Source: Sphaerochaeta globosa str. Buddy
Lineage (GTDB): Bacteria; Spirochaetota; Spirochaetia; Sphaerochaetales; Sphaerochaetaceae
DNA length: 64,000 bases
Reading direction: 5' to 3'
NCBI RefSeq assembly: GCF_000190435.1
Contig: NC_015152.1
Coordinates: 378,458 to 442,457, forward strand
A program made the translations under genes and the position numbers. This document shows positions 9,369 through 18,367 of the stretch, in pieces (position 1 is the stretch's first letter; every line of letters begins with the position of its first letter). The notes under the pieces were generated by a model. It did not search any database. It was given only the letters and a program-made list of their open reading frames with translations, and was not told the DNA's origin.

Positions 9369-10916
9369 ATGCAGGAAAAGCCAAACATTCTTATGATTTT
9401 CACAGACCAGCAACGGTGGGATACCTTGGCTGCATATGGTAATCAGAAAATTCATACACCGAACCTGGACAGGCTTGCCGCCCAAGGGGTGGTCTTTGAA
9501 ACAGCCATAACCCCGTGTCCTTTATGCATGCCTGCCCGTGCTTCAGTCATGACAGGTAAGAGCAGTTCAGCATTGCAATGTATGGAGAACTCCTATCCGA
9601 AGAGTGTGGATAACCGAGAAACCATAGCCGGTCTTCTTGCAGAAAGTGGATACCATTGCCAAGCTATTGGGAAAATGCATTTTTCCAACACACCCTATGA
9701 AGAGACGTATGGTATGCATCATATGATTCTTTCAGAGGAGACCCGTGGTGTTCGCACAGCAAAGAAAGCAGACGATATTGTACTCGATGATTATGACAAG
9801 TTCCTCGCTGAGCGCAAGCTGTGGGGATGGGACAAGCCCACGGAGATTGGATACAACGAGATTAAGCCCCTGGTTGCTCCACTTCCCAAGGAAACGCATG
9901 TCACTCAGTGGTGCGGAGACCAGACGGTAGCATGGCTGAAGGAGTGCAGGCCGAAGAATAAGCCGTTCTTTTTGTGGTCTTCCTTCGTAAAACCCCATGT
10001 CCCCTACGATTGCCCGCAACATCTGCTTGCTATGTATGACCCGGCCCAGATGGATGAGCCTTGGGTGTCTGAACAGGATGGCTGCTCTTTGAACCCCTAT
10101 TTTGCTTCGTATCGTAAAGCGAAGGAGTTCGACCTGTACTCCGAAGAAGCTGGAAGAAAGGCAAAGGCCTATTACTATGCAAACATTACGTTCATCGATG
10201 AGCAGGTAGGGAGAATTCTCGATGCTCTGGACGAGCAAGGGCTTGCTGATTCCACCTTGGTGATTTTCTCATCCGATCATGGAGATTTGTTGGGTGACCA
10301 TCGGCTGTGGTACAAGTGCTTTGGATTTGAAGGGAGCCTGCGTGTACCTTTGCTGATGCGCTTACCGGATCATTTGCATGCCGGCACCCGTTATGAAGGG
10401 CTTACCAGTCTGCTCGATCTGTTTCCAACCATACTGGATGCTGCTGGTCTTAATCATCGCTATACTGACCGTCCCGGAATCAGCCTTCTGGATATGCTTG
10501 AGGGAAAGGATGGACATGAGCGGGTTTTCAGTGAGGTGATGGACAGCCCGTATACCATGAGTCATGTGAGGACTGCTCAGTATAAGTATCTGTTCTATCA
10601 GAACGGGGCTTATGAGCAACTGTTCGACCTGGGAAAGGATCCGATGGAACTGCATGATCTTGCCGGGGATTCCCGCTATGAGCAGGTTCGACAATCTCTC
10701 AGAGACTGGGCTGAGTCCTATATAGCGGAATATGGCAATCCCAAGCTGCATCTGGATGAAAAAGGGAGCCTTCGTTCGGAGCCCTATCACGTGCATACCG
10801 AGCCAAAGCAAAGGCCCTTCTCAAGGATGCCATGGGATGGAAGGTTTCCTTCTGATGAGCAGACGTTGTTTTTCACCAAGGATCGAAGAGACTGGCTTGA
10901 TGCTCTGCAACCTTGA
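9369..10916 (+). CDS. Sulfatase (type I, formylglycine-dependent)
   Basis: This 515-residue alkaline-phosphatase-superfamily sulfatase starts three bases after the permease stop. The formylglycine motif is C-M-P-A-R with the modified cysteine at C53, followed by ASVMTGK. D13 (IFTDQQ) and the SSDHGDLLGDH motif supply metal ligands. There is no signal peptide, so it should desulfate imported oligosaccharides or sugars in the cytoplasm. It needs formylglycine-generating activity, for example an anaerobic radical-SAM maturase, which is not encoded in the window. Its presence suggests that the glycan used by this operon is sulfated. Confidence 0.88.
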   Translation: MQEKPNILMIFTDQQRWDTLAAYGNQKIHTPNLDRLAAQGVVFETAITPCPLCMPARASVMTGKSSSALQCMENSYPKSVDNRETIAGLLAESGYHCQAIGKMHFSNTPYEETYGMHHMILSEETRGVRTAKKADDIVLDDYDKFLAERKLWGWDKPTEIGYNEIKPLVAPLPKETHVTQWCGDQTVAWLKECRPKNKPFFLWSSFVKPHVPYDCPQHLLAMYDPAQMDEPWVSEQDGCSLNPYFASYRKAKEFDLYSEEAGRKAKAYYYANITFIDEQVGRILDALDEQGLADSTLVIFSSDHGDLLGDHRLWYKCFGFEGSLRVPLLMRLPDHLHAGTRYEGLTSLLDLFPTILDAAGLNHRYTDRPGISLLDMLEGKDGHERVFSEVMDSPYTMSHVRTAQYKYLFYQNGAYEQLFDLGKDPMELHDLAGDSRYEQVRQSLRDWAESYIAEYGNPKLHLDEKGSLRSEPYHVHTEPKQRPFSRMPWDGRFPSDEQTLFFTKDRRDWLDALQP

Positions 10917-10970
10917 GTTCATAGAGAATTGAAGTAGATTTAAAAAGTAAGACTGCTTCACGATAATGCT

Positions 10971-11020
10971 GGAAACGGTTTCCCTGTTTCTTGAACACCC
11001 CTTGCTCCTCTCGGTATGAT
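10971..11020 (+). promoter_or_regulatory. Promoter-like boxes with an inverted repeat upstream of the APC permease
   Basis: TTGAAC (10991-10996) and TATGAT (11015-11020) are separated by 18 bases and lie just upstream of the ATG at 11045. Immediately upstream is GGAAACGGTTTCC (10971-10983), a perfect 6+6 inverted repeat around one base that could be a regulator site. The promoter boxes are reasonable and the operator role is a guess. Confidence 0.45.
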
Positions 11021-11044
11021 GGCATTGAGCATAGGAGTGATGTG

Positions 11045-12379
11045 ATGGGTAGCAAAAACAGCAAGCTTGGACTCTTTGACAGTGTGCACCTTCTCGTTGG
11101 TGGAATGATAGGATCTGCCATCTTCTCGCTTTCGGGCATTACCATCCTGCAAGCCGGTCCTGCCTCCTTGCTTGCTTGGGTCCTCGGTGGACTCATTCTG
11201 CTTGCCTACGGGCTGCAGACAGCCGAGCTTGCCTCGCGCTATCCACAAAGCGGTGGTATATTCAACTTCCCTGCACAGCTCTTGGGAAAGACTCGTGAGC
11301 AAGGCAGACTCTGGGGCTGGATTTCAGCTTGGGCTTATCTTTTTGGATGTATTGCGGGTGCTGCCTTTTCCGCCATCTATATCGGCATTTATCTGGGAGT
11401 AGCATTTCCCGCTCTCGGTTCATTGCAGGTACCCCTTGGGCTGCTTGCAGTACTGCTCAGCGGTGGTTTGAACATTGCCCGGTTCAGAATTACCGGTCGA
11501 GCTACCACCGTATTGACGCTCTTTTTGGGTGGAACATTACTGCTGTTTGCCATTGCCGTATTCTCCAGTGGAAGCTGGGATGCTACACAATTTGTTCCTT
11601 TCTTCACCCAAGGCAGTGGAGGCGTTACCGGCTTTCTCGATGCTCTTCCTTTGGCTATGGTTGCCTATGGGGCTATCGTTGCTCTCTCCTTTTTGGTGGG
11701 AGAGGTGGAGAACCCTAACAAAACCGTGCCCAAGGCGATGGCAATCGCCATGGCCGCAGTGCTGGTTTTCTACCTGACAGTATTGGTTGCCACCCTTGGC
11801 TTGGTATCAGCGGGATTCCTTGAGGCTAATGAAGGACTACGGTACATACCTTTGTATGCTGCCGCGTCCTTTCTTCCCAAGCTCTCCTTTTTGACTCCCT
11901 TGATTTCCATCTCCGCAGTTCTTGCTTTGATCACCACCATGATCGTAACCATGGCCCTTGCCGCCCATACGCTGCTCTCCTGTGCAGAGAACGGGGTGTT
12001 ACCGCAGTTCTTAGCCAAAACAGGCAAGACTTCAGGGTCCCCTCTTACTGCTACCTTGGTAGTTGTCCTGGTCACCGGTTTGTTTGCAGCGTTTCCTCAG
12101 CTGACGAATATTCTGATAAACCTCGGAGCCCTGTGTAACGTCATTGTGGTTGCCATTGTCTGTATAACTGTGCTTGCTTCCCGCAAGAAATATCCCCTGC
12201 TTGAAGCCGACCATTTCAGATCCCCCGGCGGGAAAGTGCTTCCTGTGGTGACCTTGGCTATTTTGGTTGCAAGCTATGTACCCAGCATTCTGCAGGGAGG
12301 CTGGCAACTGTGGGCGGCCACAGTAGCCTATTACCTGCTGGGAATGCTGCTCTATCGAGGTCGGAGACAAGGCTTATGA
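11045..12379 (+). CDS. APC-superfamily amino acid permease
   Basis: This polytopic membrane protein of 444 residues has about 12 hydrophobic segments. The first helix reads LLVGGMIGSAIFSLSG, carrying the Gly-rich unwound substrate site typical of amino acid/polyamine/organocation (APC) transporters. AGGAGTG precedes the ATG at 11045; an upstream in-frame codon at 10991 would overlap the -35 box. It probably exchanges or imports amino acids; the substrate cannot be told from the sequence. Its last codons overlap the next gene (ATGA), so the two are co-translated. Confidence 0.85.
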   Translation: MGSKNSKLGLFDSVHLLVGGMIGSAIFSLSGITILQAGPASLLAWVLGGLILLAYGLQTAELASRYPQSGGIFNFPAQLLGKTREQGRLWGWISAWAYLFGCIAGAAFSAIYIGIYLGVAFPALGSLQVPLGLLAVLLSGGLNIARFRITGRATTVLTLFLGGTLLLFAIAVFSSGSWDATQFVPFFTQGSGGVTGFLDALPLAMVAYGAIVALSFLVGEVENPNKTVPKAMAIAMAAVLVFYLTVLVATLGLVSAGFLEANEGLRYIPLYAAASFLPKLSFLTPLISISAVLALITTMIVTMALAAHTLLSCAENGVLPQFLAKTGKTSGSPLTATLVVVLVTGLFAAFPQLTNILINLGALCNVIVVAIVCITVLASRKKYPLLEADHFRSPGGKVLPVVTLAILVASYVPSILQGGWQLWAATVAYYLLGMLLYRGRRQGL

Positions 12380-13068
12380 GCATTGTCTATGGAGTATTTG
12401 ACGGGGTGCATAGGGCTCATCAGGCTCTCCTCTCCCAAAAGCCCGCTATCGTGTACGTACTGCCACCCCAAACAAAGCAGGTGCTGACTACCCTCGAAGA
12501 GAAACAGGCTCTGCTCACAGCCTATGCCGGGCCAACGGCTCACATTGAGTTTGTTCAGCAGGTACCCAAACTTTCCTCCAAGAAGGTTCTTTCTCTCAAG
12601 CCGATGCTCTACGGCAACCTTCCTATCAGCAGCGAGCGTATTCAGACAGCCCTGCTTGCGGCACAGATTGAGGATGCCGAGGCCATGTTGGGCTATCCCT
12701 ATACCCTCAGTGGTGAGGTGGTCTATGGCAGGCAATTGGGAAGAACGGTGGGCATGCCCACCGTCAACCTGAAAATAGCCGACGAGAAACTCCTTCCAGC
12801 CCATGGGGTATATGGGACGATAACCATTGTAGATGGAGTGAGGTATTTGGGAGTTACCAGCATCGGCCTCAGGCCGACGGTGGACAACCTTCCCCACATT
12901 ACCATCGAAACGTTCCTATTGCATTTCAACAGAGACCTGTATGGACAGCACATAAGCCTGGAATTGAAAACGTTTATCCGTCCCATCACCAAGTTCGAGA
13001 GCCTTGAGGCTGTGAGGAAGAAGGTGGATGAGGATGTGCACTTTGTGATGGCGAAAAACCTGCTTTAG
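12376..13068 (+). CDS. RibF-like protein with riboflavin kinase domain and a shortened FAD-synthetase domain
   Basis: This 230-residue protein starts at ATG 12376, overlapping the permease stop. The C-terminal half is a good riboflavin kinase: GEVVYGRQLGRTVGMPTVNL, HGVYGTI and the ETFLLHFNRDLYG block. The N-terminal part keeps GVFDGVHRAH (nucleotidyltransferase HxGH-like site) and ISSERIQTALL. It lacks the segment that normally contains GxDFxFGxxRxG and is roughly 80 residues shorter than standard bifunctional RibF (about 310). It may be a monofunctional kinase, or an enzyme with altered adenylyltransferase activity. Coupling to an amino acid permease is unusual. Confidence 0.8.
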   Translation: MSIVYGVFDGVHRAHQALLSQKPAIVYVLPPQTKQVLTTLEEKQALLTAYAGPTAHIEFVQQVPKLSSKKVLSLKPMLYGNLPISSERIQTALLAAQIEDAEAMLGYPYTLSGEVVYGRQLGRTVGMPTVNLKIADEKLLPAHGVYGTITIVDGVRYLGVTSIGLRPTVDNLPHITIETFLLHFNRDLYGQHISLELKTFIRPITKFESLEAVRKKVDEDVHFVMAKNLL

Positions 13069-13130
13069 ACGCTTCTTTCTGGACGTATACCCATTCTCAT
13101 GATACCGTCTAGTGAGAGGTTTTGTGCAGA

Positions 13131-15272
13131 ATGTCAGATATGTATAATTATGGTTCTTTCACCATGCCGGGAGAATCCGGGTATGAAGTGCTGACTTTGC
13201 AGTTGGCTCAGAAATGGGGTTCCGATGTAATTCGCGACTGTGATGGAACCAAGCTCTCCGAGCAACTGCTTTCTGCAGGTATGGATGTTTACTCCACCAT
13301 CTGCATCATTCGTGAACACAATACGTTTATCAACAACCATCCGCAATACCAGCAACAAGTCTTTTTGGAAAGTGAGCGAGTGCTTGCTACCAATCAAGAC
13401 GTCTCAATTGCACTTTTCAATGGGTATTTTACGAGGCAGTTTTCAGTCAATAAGGACTCTGTTTCCTATTGGCAGGTTTTTGACAGAACTACCAATTGCG
13501 AGGTCCCTCGCAACAACTGGTCCTATTCCGATGAGACGAACAGCGTACGTATCCATGGGGCTGTTCTGTGGCATCACTACAGTGTGAACTTTTTGGCTTT
13601 CCGGATTTGGGAAGAGATCAACATGTACAACCATGTCACCAATAGCTGGGAGAAGGAGCCGCTGAAGCAGCTCGACCCTCGGTACCCTGAGGTACAAGCG
13701 TATTTACGCAATTGGTTGACTACATGGTGTGAAGAGCATCCCGAGACTGATGTGGTACGGTTCACCTCTTTGTTCTATAACTTCGTGTGGATTTGGGGTA
13801 GTGATGAGCGTAATCCCTTCCTCTTCACCGACTGGGCTTCGTATGACTTCACTATCAGTCCCCTGGCGCTCGAGCAGTTTGCTTCTGAGTATGGGTATAG
13901 ACTTACCAGTGAGGATTTCATCAACCAAGGGTATCGCAATCCCAACCATATCACTTGGAAGCAGAAGCTGATGGATTACCTTTGGTTCACCAATCGTTTT
14001 GTCTGTTCCTTTGCCAAGGAGCTGGTGGACATTGTCCACCGCTACGGTAAAAAAGCCTATGTGTTCTATGACGACAGCTGGGTGGGTATGGAACCTCAGT
14101 CTGAGGCCTTCGGTACGATTGGTTTCGATGGAATCATTAAATGTGTGTTTTCAGGTTTTGAAGTCAGGCTCTGCAGCGCAGTGCCTGGCAAGCTGACTCA
14201 TGAGTTAAGACTTCATCCCTATCTCTTCCCGGTAGGGTTGGGGGGTGCTCCAACCTTCAAGGAAGGGGGCAATCCCTCCCTCGATGCGCAGAAGTACTGG
14301 GTGCAGGTGAGAAGGGCACTGCTCCGTACTCCTATTGATCGTATCGGCTTGGGTGGTATTCTTCACCTCACCGAAGGCTTTCCTGACTTTGTCGATACGA
14401 TTGCCGATATTGCCAAGCAATTCAGGATGATCAAGGACCTGCATACACGGTCGTCGGTCTACAAGGTGAATCTGAAAGTGGGAATTCTGACCAGCTGGGG
14501 CAAGCTTCGGGCGTGGACCTGTGGCGGTCACTTCCATGAACATCCGGACTTGGATTTGATCAACATCCTGGAAAGCCTTGCAGGTCTTCCGTATGATGTT
14601 GAGTTTTTAAGCTTCGATGAGGTAACCAAAGACAACCTCGAAACCATTGATGTTCTCATCAATGCAGGCTTTGCCGGTAGCAGCTGGAGCGGGGGAGATC
14701 ACTGGAAGGACGACAAGATTGTAATGACGCTTACCGAATGGGTGCATGCCGGCGGTACTTTTGTGGGGGTGAATGAGCCTTCAGCGGTACAGGGCTATGC
14801 CAATAATCTCAGAATGGCTCCTGTGTTGGGCGTCGATGTCGATGATGGCAGGCGTTTGTGTCATGGCTTCTGGAAGGTTGGAGAGGAAGCATCAAAACTG
14901 AGACTGGATATCCGTAAGAAAGAAGGTGTCTACCTAATCGATGGAGAGACCAAGGTACTCCAAGCGGTAGATGATTTCGCGGTTGTGACGCAGCGGTCCT
15001 TTGGAAAAGGGAAGGGCGTCTACCTCAGTGAATATCGGTACAGTCCCTATAATACATTTGCGTTGCGTTCAATACTTGAACAGGGTATTATACAAGAGAA
15101 TCTTTTCTGCACAGACAACCCTCTGGTTGACTGTGCCTACTTCCCTGAAGCAAAGACACTGGTTTTAGTGAATGGAAGTGAAGAGAAACAGAGTGTGGAT
15201 GTTCGTATAACGAACGGAATGATTACTACAGAGGTGGAGGGATTTGCAACGGCTTTGATATCTTACGAATAG
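13131..15272 (+). CDS. GH112 1,3-beta-galactosyl-N-acetylhexosamine phosphorylase
   Basis: This protein of about 713 residues matches the lacto-N-biose/galacto-N-biose phosphorylase family from start (GSFTMPGESGYE, LAQKWGSDVIRDCDGT) to end. The DSIC-like segment is followed by QVFDRTT, FTSLFYNFVWIWG, and RIGLGGILHLTEGFPDFV. The enzyme reversibly phosphorolyses Gal-beta-1,3-HexNAc to galactose-1-phosphate and HexNAc in the cytoplasm, which saves ATP on mucin or milk glycans. ATG 13131 is preferred over TTG 13122 because GAGAGG lies upstream at normal distance. The usual neighbours (lnpB, lnpC, lnpD) are absent. Confidence 0.9.
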   Translation: MSDMYNYGSFTMPGESGYEVLTLQLAQKWGSDVIRDCDGTKLSEQLLSAGMDVYSTICIIREHNTFINNHPQYQQQVFLESERVLATNQDVSIALFNGYFTRQFSVNKDSVSYWQVFDRTTNCEVPRNNWSYSDETNSVRIHGAVLWHHYSVNFLAFRIWEEINMYNHVTNSWEKEPLKQLDPRYPEVQAYLRNWLTTWCEEHPETDVVRFTSLFYNFVWIWGSDERNPFLFTDWASYDFTISPLALEQFASEYGYRLTSEDFINQGYRNPNHITWKQKLMDYLWFTNRFVCSFAKELVDIVHRYGKKAYVFYDDSWVGMEPQSEAFGTIGFDGIIKCVFSGFEVRLCSAVPGKLTHELRLHPYLFPVGLGGAPTFKEGGNPSLDAQKYWVQVRRALLRTPIDRIGLGGILHLTEGFPDFVDTIADIAKQFRMIKDLHTRSSVYKVNLKVGILTSWGKLRAWTCGGHFHEHPDLDLINILESLAGLPYDVEFLSFDEVTKDNLETIDVLINAGFAGSSWSGGDHWKDDKIVMTLTEWVHAGGTFVGVNEPSAVQGYANNLRMAPVLGVDVDDGRRLCHGFWKVGEEASKLRLDIRKKEGVYLIDGETKVLQAVDDFAVVTQRSFGKGKGVYLSEYRYSPYNTFALRSILEQGIIQENLFCTDNPLVDCAYFPEAKTLVLVNGSEEKQSVDVRITNGMITTEVEGFATALISYE

Positions 15273-15581
15273 ACTTGGTATTTGGACATCTGACTAAAGA
15301 TTTTTCAATTGTCTGATATATTGCTTATATAAATGTCAATTAGCAAAGAAATCTAGTCAGTTGATATGGATTTATTCCTGAATCTAGTTTACAGGCTTGT
15401 GATAGAATGCTAGGCTACTATCTAGCCGTGGGATGGGATATATGAACGACAAGTTTGTCTCATTCCTTACCATCTTTTTTATGGGTTCGTCCCGAAAAAA
15501 GAGTGGCTGTATACACCCTGTTTCCAGAACTTTCTGGGTTGGGGAAGGTCTGTCCAAATTATTGATTGATTGAGGACTTGC
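15273..15581 (+). promoter_or_regulatory. Leader region of the polysaccharide locus
   Basis: This 309-base gap has no gene. It contains TGATAGAAT (15400-15408), an extended -10 box (TG-n-TAGAAT), inside a 14-base string shared with the gap before rmlD (see 32996). It also holds a 6+6 inverted repeat CCAGAA-CT-TTCTGG (15524-15537). A long untranslated leader of about 170 bases would run from the -10 box to the ATG at 15582. No recognised riboswitch or JUMPstart element is seen. Confidence 0.4.
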
Positions 15582-17396
15582 ATGGGTTCAACGGAACATT
15601 CACGATACAGAAAAACGCTGACATTACTTATCATTGATGCCATTCTATTCATTATTAGTGGGCTGATTGCTGATTGGATAGTATTTGGCTCTTTTCCTTC
15701 TAAGAGTTTTATCGTGATTGGCTTATCATCCCTTGTACTTTTGCAGACGCTTTATTTCAGTAAGTTTTACCATATTCGAGTAAGTGAAGGTTCTATTGAT
15801 CTCATTAACAGAAGCTTTATCAGCTTCTTTCCTCTCCTCTTTACCGGTGGTATCGCAAGCTTGATATTTACGGGGTATAATCCTCGGTGGATTCCCTTTT
15901 TCATTGTGTATTTTGGCTTCTCATTTCTTTTCATTATGGGAGTAAGGTTTACCTATCGTAATCTTCAAGCACAGAAATCTGTGCGCACAAGTTCCCAATT
16001 TCCACGTACTGTGGTGTATGGGGCCGGGGATCTTGGTAATACGCTGGTTAGGCAATACAAAAAAGGTAATTTACCGTATCACATCGCAGGATTTGTTGAT
16101 GACAATCCTTCCTTACGGGGAACCTACTTATTAGGGATAAAGGTATACGGGAACTTAGATAATCTTGCAGACACCATTACTCAAGTACAGGCGAAAGTAC
16201 TTATTATAGCAATTACTCATATAGACCAAGAGCAGATACTTAAGGCTGTCGATGCAGCAAGGGATGCAGGCTGTGACATCAAGGTCATCCCCTCGCTGTT
16301 TGAGATGCAGCAGGGTGCCAAGGAACTGGACCTCAGAAACCTCGACTACGGTGACCTGTTGGGCCGCTCGCTGATCAGCATCGACAAGGAGCCGATCAAG
16401 AAAATGGTCCTGCAGAAGCGGGTGCTCATCACCGGGGCCGGCGGCTCCATCGGCAGCGAGATCTGCAAGCAGCTGCTGACCTACGGACCCGCCCAGTTGA
16501 TCCTCCTGGATATCGACGAAACCGAGCTGCACGACCTGTCGCTGAGGCTTCACAACTACCAGAAGGAGTGGAGCGACCTGGTCGTCCCTGTGGTCTGCGA
16601 CATCAAGAACCGCAAGAAGATCGACAGGATCATGGAGCAGTACAAGCCGCAGCTGGTTTTCCATGCGGCTGCCTACAAGCACGTGCCGCTTCAGGAGCTC
16701 TATCCCGAGGAAGCCATCACGACCAACATCCTGGGCTCCTATGCCGTGCTCAAGAGCGCAAAGGAGCACCGGGTGGAGAAGGTGGTGGTCATCTCCACCG
16801 ACAAGGCGGTGAACCCGACCAACGTGATGGGCGCCACCAAGCGCGTGGTCGAGCTCATGGCTGGCATGCTCAATTCGTCCGAGACGGAAATGGTGTGCGT
16901 GCGCTTCGGCAACGTGCTGGGAAGCCGTGGGAGCATGCTGCCCCTGTTCATGGAACAGATAAAGGCGGGCGTCCCGATCACCGTCACCCACAAGGACATC
17001 ATCCGCTACTTCATGGCAATCCCCGAGGCCGTGGGTCTTGTATTCAAGGCGGCCTCGATGGCCAAGGGCGGGGAAGTCATGGTGCTGGACATGGGCCAGC
17101 CGGTGAGGATCTACGACTTTGCCGAGAAGCTGGTCAAGTACTACGGCGACGGCCGCAGCCAGGTGATCGTCACGGGTCTCAGGCCCGGAGAGAAGCTCTA
17201 TGAGGAGCTGTTGGCCAACAAGGATACGACCATAGCCACCGAGGACAAGCTGGTCTTCAAGGCGCAGGTGAGCAACCATGAGCTGTCCGAGCTCACCTTC
17301 CTCAACCACTACCTGACAACCTTCCAGAATGGAAACCCTGATGAGATGCTGGCGATGCTGCATCAGTTGGTACCGGAGTTCAAGGGTAGCAAATAG
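15582..17396 (+). CDS. Nucleoside-diphosphate-sugar 4,6-dehydratase, CapD/FlaA1/PglF type
   Basis: This is a 604-residue two-domain protein. Residues 1-130 hold four to five membrane segments. A first Rossmann domain (VYGAGDLGNTLV) follows, then the catalytic short-chain dehydrogenase domain (ITGAGGSIGSEI, AYKHVPLQE, STDKAVNPTNVMGATKR). Homologues convert UDP-GlcNAc to a 4-keto-6-deoxy sugar for bacillosamine, QuiNAc or FucNAc. ATG 15582 has a GAGGA site; TTG 15570 is less likely. Base use changes sharply near 16260 (residue about 227): AT-rich upstream, strongly GC-rich downstream. This suggests that the gene is a recombination mosaic at the edge of the locus. Confidence 0.9.
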   Translation: MGSTEHSRYRKTLTLLIIDAILFIISGLIADWIVFGSFPSKSFIVIGLSSLVLLQTLYFSKFYHIRVSEGSIDLINRSFISFFPLLFTGGIASLIFTGYNPRWIPFFIVYFGFSFLFIMGVRFTYRNLQAQKSVRTSSQFPRTVVYGAGDLGNTLVRQYKKGNLPYHIAGFVDDNPSLRGTYLLGIKVYGNLDNLADTITQVQAKVLIIAITHIDQEQILKAVDAARDAGCDIKVIPSLFEMQQGAKELDLRNLDYGDLLGRSLISIDKEPIKKMVLQKRVLITGAGGSIGSEICKQLLTYGPAQLILLDIDETELHDLSLRLHNYQKEWSDLVVPVVCDIKNRKKIDRIMEQYKPQLVFHAAAYKHVPLQELYPEEAITTNILGSYAVLKSAKEHRVEKVVVISTDKAVNPTNVMGATKRVVELMAGMLNSSETEMVCVRFGNVLGSRGSMLPLFMEQIKAGVPITVTHKDIIRYFMAIPEAVGLVFKAASMAKGGEVMVLDMGQPVRIYDFAEKLVKYYGDGRSQVIVTGLRPGEKLYEELLANKDTTIATEDKLVFKAQVSNHELSELTFLNHYLTTFQNGNPDEMLAMLHQLVPEFKGSK

Positions 17397-17527
17397 GATT
17401 AAGTTTTTTATCAATCTGTAGAAATTTTGGAAAACTACTAAAGGTGCTTTTAGGTGCTAGACTTCAATAGCATGTCAATTATTTTCTTTAAAAAAAATCA
17501 TTTCTAGGGAAATATCAGGATGAATTT

Positions 17528-18367
17528 ATGTCGTTAAGATTGATGTACATTACAAATAATCCCAAGATAGCATTGATCGCCGAGCAAAATGGTGTAGATA
17601 GAATTTGGATTGATCTTGAGACTCTTGGCAAAGAAGAAAGACAAAAGGGGATAAACTCTGTTAAATCAAATCATTCGATTTCAGACATATCATCTATTTC
17701 CAAGATTCTTACGTCATCAGAGTTGCTTGTCCGTGTAAATCCTTGGAATGAGGATTCTGTATTGCAAATTAATCAAGTAATCGATGCCGGAGCAGAGCTA
17801 ATAATGCTTCCCATGTGGAGAAGTCCTGAGGAAGTTAAGTCCTTTATTGAAGTAGTTTCTAATAGAACAAAAACGATACTTCTTTTGGAAACAAAAGAAG
17901 CTATTGATTGTCTGGACGAAGTCCTCAATCTTTCAGGAATTGACGAAATACATATTGGATTAAATGATCTTCACATCGCTTTAGGAAAGACTTTTATGTT
18001 TGAGTTACTTGCAGATGGTACTGTAGAGAGTCTTTGCAGAAAAATTCGAAAAGCTAGGATTCCTTATGGATTTGGTGGTATAGCAAAAATTGGTGATGGC
18101 CTTTTACCAGCTGAGAAGATAATATTGGAGCACTATCGTCTTGGCTCAACAAGAGCGATTCTATCACGTACTTTCTGTGATAATGCCCATATTCAGGATA
18201 TTGAAGAGATTCGCAAAGTGTTTGAATTGAATATGAAGAAACTTAGGACCTTTGAAGAGTATGCTGCGATACAGAATGAGGAAGCACTTTTGAAGAATAA
18301 GGAAGAAGTCTTGATTGGAGTTAAGGCAGTAGTTGAGATGATGAGGAAGGTTTGTATTCATGAATAA
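17528..18367 (+). CDS. HpcH/HpaI aldolase / citrate lyase family protein
   Basis: This 279-residue protein looks like a TIM-barrel aldolase of the HpcH/HpaI family. The likely metal ligands are the glutamate in LLLETKEAI (about 120) and the aspartate in IHIGLNDLH (about 145). Members cleave or form carbon-carbon bonds at 2-oxo acids. It overlaps the next gene, a PLP decarboxylase, by 8 bases, so both probably serve one small-molecule pathway that supplies a sugar substituent or acyl group for the surface polysaccharide. The substrate is unknown. Confidence 0.75.
   Translation: MSLRLMYITNNPKIALIAEQNGVDRIWIDLETLGKEERQKGINSVKSNHSISDISSISKILTSSELLVRVNPWNEDSVLQINQVIDAGAELIMLPMWRSPEEVKSFIEVVSNRTKTILLLETKEAIDCLDEVLNLSGIDEIHIGLNDLHIALGKTFMFELLADGTVESLCRKIRKARIPYGFGGIAKIGDGLLPAEKIILEHYRLGSTRAILSRTFCDNAHIQDIEEIRKVFELNMKKLRTFEEYAAIQNEEALLKNKEEVLIGVKAVVEMMRKVCIHE

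Noticed and set aside
15482-15545. Riboswitch-like leader before the dehydratase
   Set aside because: Only one short inverted repeat is visible and no conserved aptamer core could be matched by eye.
16155-17414. A 419-residue open frame on the - strand opposite the dehydratase
   Set aside because: It is exactly antisense to the GC-rich part of a gene with clear motifs; high GC content removes stop codons on the other strand. No domain is recognisable.
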